Assembly: GCA_947624095.1 (NCBI GenBank)
Contig: CANQIR010000019.1
Span: forward strand, 1 to 12,221
From: an uncultured Bacilli bacterium
GTDB lineage: Bacteria; Bacillota_I; Bacilli_A; RF39; UBA660
Direction: 5' to 3'
DNA: 12,221 nucleotides
Shown piece after piece: positions 6,811-12,221 of this stretch. The notes under the pieces were generated by a model that ran no database searches, was not told where the DNA came from, and saw only the letters and a program-made list of their open reading frames with translations. Within the stretch, counting starts at the first letter, position 1. Every line of letters starts with the position of its first letter. The position numbers were made by a program, and so were the translations under genes.

Positions 6811-7186
6811 CCGAATATGAATGACTATAATTTATCTGGTCATTAAAAACAACATAGTTTAAATAAATCATCAATATCATATACCATTCTCCAGTTTGGG
6901 GATTACTTAATATTAAATGATCTCTACCCGCTTCTTCAATGATGCCATCAAATACTTTATCTCGCCAGTCATTTGAATCTGGAAATGATACATAAGCTTT
7001 TACTCTTTTGCCTTTATTTAATCTTAAAATATTTTCAATATAACTTTGCTCTCCATCATTTAAAACTGATTTAGCCCCAGCATTATAACCTTCTTCATAA
7101 TTATATTGGCCTGAATAATCCATATTGTTATTATTAGGATTTACTGCTGTTGGAAAAGTTGGATTTTGAAAATAACTACCATTCAT
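6797..7186 (-). CDS. gerQ: GerQ-like spore coat / germination protein
   Basis: A 129-residue protein with the conserved GerQ core at about 48-121: SYIENILRLNKGK, DWRDKVFDGIIEEAGRDHLI and GEWYMILMIYLNYVVF. In B. subtilis, GerQ (YwdL, 181 aa) is a mother-cell-made coat protein that localises the cortex hydrolase CwlJ and is cross-linked by transglutaminase Tgl. The N-terminal 47 residues here are Asn-, Tyr- and Gly-rich and contain no Lys before K39, unlike B. subtilis, where N-terminal lysines are the cross-linking sites. GAGGTG (complement of 7194-7199) is a good Shine-Dalgarno 7 nt from the ATG. The gene is divergent from the YitT gene. The family match is strong; a true spore role is inferred and would need other sporulation genes in the genome. 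Confidence 0.88.
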   Translation of the reverse strand: MNGSYFQNPTFPTAVNPNNNNMDYSGQYNYEEGYNAGAKSVLNDGEQSYIENILRLNKGKRVKAYVSFPDSNDWRDKVFDGIIEEAGRDHLILSNPQTGEWYMILMIYLNYVVFNDQINYSHSYSEKTF

Positions 7187-7208
7187 TCTTTTTCACCTCA
7201 TTTAACTA

Positions 7209-7237
7209 TATGCACAGCTCCAAAAATATAGTATAAT
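7209..7237 (+). promoter_or_regulatory. Promoter of the YitT-family gene
   Basis: A perfect TATAAT at 7232-7237 with a poor -35 (TATGCA, 7209-7214, 17-bp spacer). Transcription would begin near 7244, giving a very short leader that still holds most of the Shine-Dalgarno AAGGTG (7242-7247). Confidence 0.6.
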
Positions 7238-7253
7238 AATAAAGGTGAATAAG

Positions 7254-8153
7254 ATGAAAACAGAATACCATCGTCTAATAGAAAAAGTTCGCAAAGAAAA
7301 AATTATCAGCCGAGTTATTATTATGCTTTTTGGTGCTTTTATCTTAGCTTTTAATTACAATTTCTTTTTATTACCTAATAACTTTGTTGTTGGAGGTACT
7401 AGTGGTCTTGCTATTGTTCTAAATAAACTTTTTGGTATTGACCCAGCTACCTTCATCTTCGTAATTGGCGTAATTCTTATTTTAATTAGTTTTGTCTTTC
7501 TCGGTAAAGCTCAAACCAGTCGAACTATTATCGGTGCTTTAGTATACCCCCTTTTTATTAAACTAACCACCCCGTTAATACCCGTTATATCTTCGCATCT
7601 TTCCTTTGATTCCCGCGTTCTTACTGCTTTAGTAGCTGGTTTGTTATTTGGTACTGCAAATGGTTTAATTTATAAAACTGGTTTCACTACCGGTGGCTCC
7701 GATGTCATAATTCAACTAATTCATAAATATTTAAAAATCCCTACCGGTAAATCCATTTTAGCTACTAATATTATCATTATCTGCTTAGGCGGTTATATCT
7801 TTGGCATTCCAGATATGATTTATTCCATTCTCGTGTTAGTAATTAGTAGTGTCATTGTTGATCGTATCCTCATTGGTATATCTGATAGTAAGATGTTCTT
7901 TATCTATACTAAGAATATTGAAGAAGTTGAAGATTTTATTATCAATAAGTTAAATACCGGCATTACAATTTTTAGTGCCGAAGGTGGATTCTCCAAAAAC
8001 AAGAAAAAAATGATTATGTGTGTTGTCCCAACCCGCGACTATTACTTCTTCAAAGAATCTATTTTAAAAATTGATTCCGATGCCTTTTTTGTTATTAGTG
8101 ATTGCTATGAAGTATCCGGCGGTGTCAAAAGGTCGAATTTACCATTTATTTAA
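7254..8153 (+). CDS. YitT family membrane protein (DUF161 plus DUF2179)
   Basis: A 299-residue membrane protein. The N-terminal YitT/DUF161 part has about five or six hydrophobic segments between residues 19 and 207, with family motifs NFFLLPNNFVVGGTSGLA (36-53) and YKTGFTTGGSDVI (140-152). The C-terminal DUF2179 cytoplasmic domain (about 212-290) includes NTGITIFSAEGGFS. Proteins of this type are common in Firmicutes, often in several copies; transport activity is presumed but the substrate is unknown. The start is ATG 7254, six nt after AAGGTG; an in-frame GTG at 7245 lies inside that Shine-Dalgarno and is not used. There is no clear terminator before ftsE, so some transcription may continue into the ftsE operon. 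Confidence 0.92.
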   Translation: MKTEYHRLIEKVRKEKIISRVIIMLFGAFILAFNYNFFLLPNNFVVGGTSGLAIVLNKLFGIDPATFIFVIGVILILISFVFLGKAQTSRTIIGALVYPLFIKLTTPLIPVISSHLSFDSRVLTALVAGLLFGTANGLIYKTGFTTGGSDVIIQLIHKYLKIPTGKSILATNIIIICLGGYIFGIPDMIYSILVLVISSVIVDRILIGISDSKMFFIYTKNIEEVEDFIINKLNTGITIFSAEGGFSKNKKKMIMCVVPTRDYYFFKESILKIDSDAFFVISDCYEVSGGVKRSNLPFI

Positions 8154-8173
8154 CTAAGTTTTTTTGCTATAAT
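8145..8173 (+). promoter_or_regulatory. Promoter (extended -10) of the ftsE operon
   Basis: TGCTATAAT at 8165-8173 is a consensus extended -10. The -35 (TTTATT, 8145-8150, 17-bp spacer) is weak and lies within the end of the YitT gene. Start of transcription is expected near 8180, just before the AAGGTGG Shine-Dalgarno (8183-8189). Confidence 0.7.
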
Positions 8174-8193
8174 TAAAATGGTAAGGTGGTACT

Positions 8194-8895
8194 ATGAAGT
8201 TTATCGAAATCAAGAATTGCTACAAAGTATATCCCAATGGAGTAACCGCCATTGCTGATTTAACTTTGAGTATAAGTAAAGGTGACTTTGTGTTTATAAT
8301 TGGTCATAGTGGTTCAGGTAAATCCTCATTTATCAAAATGCTTTATCGTGAAGAAAAACCGACTAAAGGCAGTGTCATAGTTGGTGGCATTAATATTTCT
8401 AAATTAAAAAATCGCAATGTATATAAATTACGTCGTAAATTAGGAATTGTATTCCAAGATTTTAAATTATTACCAAAACTAACAGTTTATGAAAATGTAG
8501 CTTTTGCGCTTGAAGCTCAAGGTTTAAAATCAAGTGAAATTAAACCAAAAGTAATTAAAGCTCTTGATCGTGTCGGTCTAAAAGAAAAAATTCGGAGTTT
8601 CCCAAACCAGTTATCTGGTGGCGAACAACAAAGAGTATGTATAGCTAGAGCTATCGTTAATGAGCCAAAACTTTTAATCTGCGATGAACCAACTGGAAAC
8701 CTTGATCCAGAAACATCTAAAGAAATTATGAAAGTAATAGATAGTATTAACAAAGAAATGGGAACCACTATCATTATGGCTACCCACGATAAAGAAATTG
8801 TTAATCGTATGAAAAAAAGAGTAATAACCATTGAAAATGGTGTTTTAGTAAGTGATGATGCGAAAGGCAGGTATGTTGCTCATGAGAATGCTTAG
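8194..8895 (+). CDS. ftsE: Cell division ATP-binding protein FtsE
   Basis: A 233-residue ABC ATPase of normal FtsE size. Walker A is GHSGSGKS (37-44), the Q-loop Q88, the ABC signature LSGGEQQR (140-147), Walker B LLICDEPTGNLD (160-171, catalytic E165), and the switch H198. FtsE binds FtsX at the inner face of the membrane; its ATP cycle is transmitted through FtsX to a peptidoglycan hydrolase outside the cell, controlling wall cleavage during division or elongation. DEPTGNLDPETS and the overall length fit FtsE better than LolD-like exporters, and the following ftsX settles it. Its start has a strong AAGGTGG upstream and a promoter directly before. The 3' end overlaps ftsX. Confidence 0.96.
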   Translation: MKFIEIKNCYKVYPNGVTAIADLTLSISKGDFVFIIGHSGSGKSSFIKMLYREEKPTKGSVIVGGINISKLKNRNVYKLRRKLGIVFQDFKLLPKLTVYENVAFALEAQGLKSSEIKPKVIKALDRVGLKEKIRSFPNQLSGGEQQRVCIARAIVNEPKLLICDEPTGNLDPETSKEIMKVIDSINKEMGTTIIMATHDKEIVNRMKKRVITIENGVLVSDDAKGRYVAHENA

Positions 8896-9781
8896 AATTT
8901 TAAAGCGAAACATCCGTGACGCCTTCAAAAGTGTCTTCCGTAATTTCAGTTTAAGTATTGCTTCCATAACTTGTTCAACAATTACTTTGATACTTGTTGC
9001 GATCGCTTTAGTAGTATCCGGTAATGTTAACAATGCTACAAGCGAACTAAAAAAAGATTTAACCATCGAAGTTTTCCTCAACTTAGATGTTACCCAATCG
9101 GATATTGAACATATAAAAACGCAAATATCTAATCTACCCAATGTTAAACCAGAAAATATTAATTACATCAATGCTGATGTTTGGAAATCCGAATTAATTA
9201 AAGAATCCGCTGATATTGAAGCCATTCTCACAACCCTTGATACCAACCCTCTTCGTAATTCCTTTGAAGTATCAGTAGATGATGTTAACGAATTATCCGA
9301 GACAACTCAAAATATCAAAAAAATAAATGGGGTCTTTGATGCTAAATATGGTGAAGGTAAAGCAGAGAATTTCATTAAAATTTTTGATGTTATTGAAAAA
9401 GTTACTATCATTATTGTTGTTGCTTTAATAATTGTAACCGCTTTCCTAATCAGTAACACTATCAAACTAACCATTTTCTCACGAAGAAATGAAATAGAAA
9501 TTATGCGTTTAGTAGGAACATCTAATACTGTAATCAGGTTGCCATTCCTCTTTGAAGGCTTTATCTTAGGTATTATTGGTTCAATTATTCCCGCTTTATT
9601 AACTATTTACGGTTATGTACTTGCATACGATAAACTAGGTGGATACATCTATTCCAACATTATCCCCCTTATAAAACCATTTAACTTTGTTCTATTTGTA
9701 TCATTAGCGCTTATGGTTTTGGGAGCACTTGTTGGTATGTTTGGTAGCTACCGTGCAGTAAGGAAGTATTTGAAGATATGA
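8882..9781 (+). CDS. ftsX: Cell division protein FtsX
   Basis: A 299-residue membrane protein (B. subtilis FtsX is about 296). Topology is that of FtsX: a basic N-terminus, one membrane segment (about 24-46), a large extracellular loop (about 47-168), then three membrane segments (about 170-193, 222-248, 268-290). The RRNEIEIMRLVGTS motif (201-214) between segments 2 and 3 is typical. The extracellular loop is the part that binds the partner hydrolase in other species. In-frame ATGs exist at 8855, 8858, 8873, 8882 and 8888; I chose 8882 because it gives the family N-terminus and has AGGT 9 nt ahead, but 8873 (AAAGG, 5 nt ahead) is also possible. It overlaps ftsE, and ATGA joins it to the next gene. 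Confidence 0.94.
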   Translation: MRMLRILKRNIRDAFKSVFRNFSLSIASITCSTITLILVAIALVVSGNVNNATSELKKDLTIEVFLNLDVTQSDIEHIKTQISNLPNVKPENINYINADVWKSELIKESADIEAILTTLDTNPLRNSFEVSVDDVNELSETTQNIKKINGVFDAKYGEGKAENFIKIFDVIEKVTIIIVVALIIVTAFLISNTIKLTIFSRRNEIEIMRLVGTSNTVIRLPFLFEGFILGIIGSIIPALLTIYGYVLAYDKLGGYIYSNIIPLIKPFNFVLFVSLALMVLGALVGMFGSYRAVRKYLKI

Positions 9782-10992
9782 AAAAAATAGGAGAAGGAAT
9801 ATTCCGTTTATTTCTTATTGTTGCTTTGATTGTTACATTTATAAATCCACTACCTGCTAAAGCCGGTTCAGACGATAAAACAATTGCTGAGTTAAAACAA
9901 GAATTAGCAGCCTTAAAACAAAAAAAGCAAGATAACGAAAATCAAAAACAATTAACTCAAGCTGAAATTGATGCCGCTAAAAAGCGGATTGCTGATGCTA
10001 TAGCTGAAAAGGCCCAAATTGAAAAAGACATTGAAGAAGCTAAATTAAAAATTGAAGAATCCGAAGAACAAATAGCCAAATTAAAAAAGGAAACAGAATC
10101 ATTATTACGTTATTTTCAATTAACTAAAGGCGATAATGTGTATTCCGAATTTTTATCAGATGCTACAAGTTTAAAAGATTTAATTCGTCGTTTATCCGCC
10201 GTAGAGCAAATTACTGATTATACTAATTCCGCTCTTGACCGTTTAGACGCCCTAATTAAAGAAAACGAACAACTTCAAATTGACTTAGCCAAAAAACAAG
10301 ACGAATTAACTGCATCAGTTGCTAAGATGGAAAAAGAATTAGATTCCTTAGAAGGCCACTTAGATGAAATTGGTGAAGTAAATGTTACTATTGATGATGA
10401 AATAAAAGGCTTACAAAGTCGAATTAATTACTATTCGCAAATATGTCCTAATGAAAATACCCCAGTAATTCAATGTACTGGTATGGCCAGCGCTGATGGT
10501 TGGCTTAAACCTTTAACTAAAGGCTATATCACTAGTGGCTGGGGAGGTCGTGTCGATCCCATAACTGGTCGTAGTGATGATTTCCACAACGCTGTAGATA
10601 TTGGTGGCAATCCTGAAGGCACTAACGTTTATTCAGCCACTCCCGGCATCGTCAGTCAGATAATTTATCGTTCATCATGTGGTGGTAATCAAGTATTCGT
10701 TTATTCAATTGTTAATGGTGAAAAATATACTGTCCACTACGCCCACCTTTTAAATGTTACTGTTTCAGAAAATCAAGTCGTTACAACTGATACCCTTATA
10801 GGTCATACCGGTGGCGGTTCAACAGCTAAAAGAAATGGCGGCTACGATAAATGTACCACTGGTACGCACCTTCACTTTGGTGTAAGTAGAGGTTTCTATG
10901 GCAACACATATACCTCTTATACCGCCTTTATTGCCAATGGTATTCGTCCACCAGGACTACCAGGAATCTATCAATGGTTTTATGGAAGATAA
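9778..10992 (+). CDS. Secreted coiled-coil M23 peptidase, probable FtsEX-controlled hydrolase
   Basis: A 404-residue secreted protein. It has a signal peptide (K2 K3, hydrophobic core about 11-22, AKA ending at A29), a long Lys/Glu/Gln-rich coiled coil (about 34-110) that continues in 150-217, and a C-terminal LytM/M23 domain (about 240-400). Metal and catalytic residues are intact: H270 and D274 (FHNAVD), H323 (YAH), H364 and H366 (THLHF). The layout is that of E. coli EnvC, which however lacks catalytic residues; PcsB (CHAP) and CwlO (NlpC/P60) are the FtsEX-controlled equivalents in streptococci and Bacillus. It shares a 4-bp ATGA overlap with ftsX, with AAGGA near 9760-9764 as Shine-Dalgarno. 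It therefore probably cuts peptidoglycan directly on FtsEX command (inference from operon and architecture). Four extracellular Cys (223, 233, 301, 359) are unusual. Confidence 0.92.
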   Translation: MKKIGEGIFRLFLIVALIVTFINPLPAKAGSDDKTIAELKQELAALKQKKQDNENQKQLTQAEIDAAKKRIADAIAEKAQIEKDIEEAKLKIEESEEQIAKLKKETESLLRYFQLTKGDNVYSEFLSDATSLKDLIRRLSAVEQITDYTNSALDRLDALIKENEQLQIDLAKKQDELTASVAKMEKELDSLEGHLDEIGEVNVTIDDEIKGLQSRINYYSQICPNENTPVIQCTGMASADGWLKPLTKGYITSGWGGRVDPITGRSDDFHNAVDIGGNPEGTNVYSATPGIVSQIIYRSSCGGNQVFVYSIVNGEKYTVHYAHLLNVTVSENQVVTTDTLIGHTGGGSTAKRNGGYDKCTTGTHLHFGVSRGFYGNTYTSYTAFIANGIRPPGLPGIYQWFYGR

Positions 10993-11010
10993 GCTAAGTC
11001 TTATCTTTTT
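10986..11010 (+). terminator. Rho-independent terminator of the ftsEX operon
   Basis: GATAAG (10988-10993), a 6-nt loop and CTTATC (11000-11005), followed by TTTTT; two flanking A-T pairs can extend the stem. The left arm contains the TAA stop of the M23 gene. Confidence 0.8.
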
Positions 11011-11055
11011 ATATGTCAAATATTTAGTTTTCACTACTTCTAACGTCTAGAAATA

Positions 11056-11064
11056 TGATATATT
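11056..11064 (+). promoter_or_regulatory. Promoter (extended -10) of yvcK
   Basis: TGATATATT is an extended -10 with TATATT as hexamer (11059-11064). No good -35 lies 16-18 bp upstream. It is 21 bp before the ATG, with AAGGAG (11071-11076) in between. Confidence 0.55.
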
Positions 11065-11084
11065 AAGAAAAAGGAGAATCTATT

Positions 11085-12038
11085 ATGAAAAAAATAGTCA
11101 TCTTTGGAGGCGGTAGTGGTCTATCTCAAATATTAAAAGGCTTAAAACTATTTCCTGTTGATGTTACTGCTATAGTTTCAACAGCTGATAATGGTGGTAG
11201 TACCGGAGCGCTTCGCCGCGAATTAAATATTCAAGCAGTCGGTGATATCTCAAAAGTAATGTTATCAATGGCTGATGTCAATAAAGATTTAAAAAAATTA
11301 ATGAATTACCGTTTTGAAGGCGATACAGTCTTAGAAAATCACTCGATTAAGAACCTTCTTTTAGCAGCTTTATTAGATATCAAAGGTGATTTCACCCACG
11401 CCATCCCAGTAATGTGTAAATTATTAAATATTAAAGGCACAATCCTTCCTATAACCGAAGATTGTGTTGATTTAATTGGTATAACTACTAAAAATGAAAA
11501 AATCTATGGCGAAGCCCAAATAACTAAATCGAAAGCTATTATTAAAGAAATAAAATACAACAAAAAAGTAAAAGTGAATCCTAAAGTCTTAAAAGCTATT
11601 GAAGAAGCCGACTTAATAATTCTAAGTTCTGGTTCCCTATTTACTAGTATCTTACCACATATTATTATTCCAGAAATTAAAAAGGCTCTAGATAAATCAA
11701 CTGCTCCCATTATGTATCTATGTAATTTAGTAACTCAACCAGGAGAAACCGATGGCTTCTCAGTAAGTGACCATTTAAATTATTTAAATCAACAACTAGG
11801 TAAAAAGAAAATATCAATTGTCATTGCCAATAATGAACCAATTGAACAAGAACTAGCTCTAAAATATTCCACAGAAGAACAAAAAGATCCTGTTACCTAT
11901 GATGAAGATAAACTAAAGAAATTAGGTATCGAAATTATAGCAGATCGCATATATACCATCGAAGACAATATTCTTCGTCACGACTCTCTTAAAACCTCTT
12001 ACTTAATCTTTAGCTACCTAATGAGGAATGAAAAATGA
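11085..12038 (+). CDS. yvcK: YvcK-type gluconeogenesis factor (CofD-like fold)
   Basis: A 317-residue protein of usual YvcK length. The glycine loop IFGGGSGLS (6-14), STADNGGSTGALRREL (32-47), YRFEGDTVLENHSIKNLLLAALLDIKGDF (75-103) and CNLVTQPGETDGFSVSDHL (213-231) identify it. YvcK binds UDP-sugars, is needed for growth on gluconeogenic carbon sources in B. subtilis, and influences cell shape and wall synthesis through its localisation; it is not a true CofD transferase. Several binding-loop motifs differ from the usual family form: GDIRN is GDISK (53-57), GHSLGNL is NHSIKNL (85-91) and GPGSL is SSGSL (181-185). A good AAGGAG precedes the ATG by 8 nt. It overlaps whiA by 4 bp; the usual upstream partner rapZ/yvcJ is absent here. 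Confidence 0.94.
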   Translation: MKKIVIFGGGSGLSQILKGLKLFPVDVTAIVSTADNGGSTGALRRELNIQAVGDISKVMLSMADVNKDLKKLMNYRFEGDTVLENHSIKNLLLAALLDIKGDFTHAIPVMCKLLNIKGTILPITEDCVDLIGITTKNEKIYGEAQITKSKAIIKEIKYNKKVKVNPKVLKAIEEADLIILSSGSLFTSILPHIIIPEIKKALDKSTAPIMYLCNLVTQPGETDGFSVSDHLNYLNQQLGKKKISIVIANNEPIEQELALKYSTEEQKDPVTYDEDKLKKLGIEIIADRIYTIEDNILRHDSLKTSYLIFSYLMRNEK

Positions 12039-12221
12039 CTTTTGCTACTTCCGTCAAAGAAGAAATAGCTAATACCAGTTTAAATCCCTTAGAAGCTATT
12101 TGTGAATTATCATCCTTCATTCGCTTTGATGCCAAAATAACTAAAAAATCCATTGAATTAATTATTGAAAATGCTAAAGTAGCTAGAAGAGTATATAAAC
12201 TAATCAAAGAAGTTTTTAATA
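12035..12221 (+). CDS. whiA: WhiA (YvcL) N-terminal part, truncated by window end
   Basis: The first 62 codons of a WhiA homologue: MTFATSVKEEIANT, then ELSSFIRFDAKITKKS and ENAKVARRVYKLIKE, matching the start of the LAGLIDADG-like (homing-endonuclease-fold) N-terminal domain, as in B. subtilis MSFSSDVKKEL and NAAIARRIYTLLKK. The C-terminal helix-turn-helix domain lies outside the window. WhiA is a DNA-binding protein: a sporulation regulator in Streptomyces and, in B. subtilis, a factor affecting division and chromosome segregation. Its ATG overlaps the yvcK stop (ATGA), with GAGG (12023-12026) 8 nt ahead. The yvcK-whiA pairing is the standard Firmicute order and supports both calls. Confidence 0.93.
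   Translation, partial: MTFATSVKEEIANTSLNPLEAICELSSFIRFDAKITKKSIELIIENAKVARRVYKLIKEVFN

Noticed and set aside
7205..7212. Possible sigma-E-like -10 (CATATAGT on the minus strand) for gerQ
   Set aside because: Six of eight match the Bacillus sigma-E -10, but transcription would begin inside the Shine-Dalgarno and no matching -35 is present.
8152..8165. AACTAAGTT followed by a T-run after the YitT gene, as a terminator
   Set aside because: The palindrome leaves a one-base loop and an AT-only 4-bp stem, so it cannot form a stable hairpin; the T-run is part of the ftsE promoter region.
8517..9141. Minus-strand open frames opposite ftsE and ftsX
   Set aside because: They are antisense to strongly conserved coding regions, have no ribosome-binding site and no recognisable domain.
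1..12221. TGA-as-Trp recoding, mobile elements, CRISPR arrays, RNA genes
   Set aside because: TGA ends walJ, ftsX and yvcK at family-appropriate lengths and Trp is TGG; no transposase, phage gene, terminal inverted repeats, spaced repeats, or tRNA or rRNA sequence was seen.

Overview
The window is AT-rich (roughly one-third G+C or less by eye), densely packed chromosomal DNA of a low-GC Firmicute. Gene content and order point to Bacilli: dnaB next to walJ and rlmH, ung near gerQ, ftsE-ftsX-hydrolase, and yvcK-whiA. TGA is used as an ordinary stop (walJ, ftsX, yvcK) and Trp is TGG throughout, so this is genetic code 11 and not a code-4 mycoplasma. Compactness, low GC and divergent but recognisable Bacilli genes suggest an uncultured, host-associated Bacilli lineage (RF39-like or Erysipelotrichia-like). 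That placement is inference. I see no phage, IS, CRISPR, tRNA or rRNA.

Layout. (1) 1-3038, plus: the 3' end of dnaB, a membrane-anchored LysM-G5-M23 peptidase, walJ and rlmH, joined by 1-bp gaps or 1-4-bp overlaps and closed by a terminator that starts in the rlmH stop. (2) 3065-5321, plus: a promoter preceded by a tandem 13-bp repeat, then two genes I do not recognise (609 and 97 aa) and a strong terminator. (3) 5394-6107, plus: ung, with an unusual leader hairpin between its Shine-Dalgarno and its ATG. (4) 6118-7186, minus: lemA and gerQ, each with its own terminator; the one at 6118-6143 serves both ung and lemA. (5) 7209-8153, plus: a YitT-family membrane protein, divergent from gerQ. (6) 8145-11010, plus: ftsE, ftsX and a secreted coiled-coil M23 peptidase, with overlapping genes. 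(7) 11056-12221, plus: yvcK overlapping whiA, which runs off the right edge.

How the genes relate. Much of the window concerns the envelope. FtsE and FtsX form an ABC-type complex that in other bacteria switches on a coiled-coil peptidoglycan hydrolase; here the hydrolase is the third gene of the operon and keeps all M23 catalytic residues. A second intact M23 enzyme sits in the dnaB-walJ-rlmH operon, at about the place where Bacillus has walRKHI. YvcK and WhiA link central carbon metabolism to wall growth and division. GerQ is a spore-coat family protein and hints at a spore-forming ancestry or lifestyle. The least understood part is the 609 aa plus 97 aa operon with its repeat-bearing promoter.
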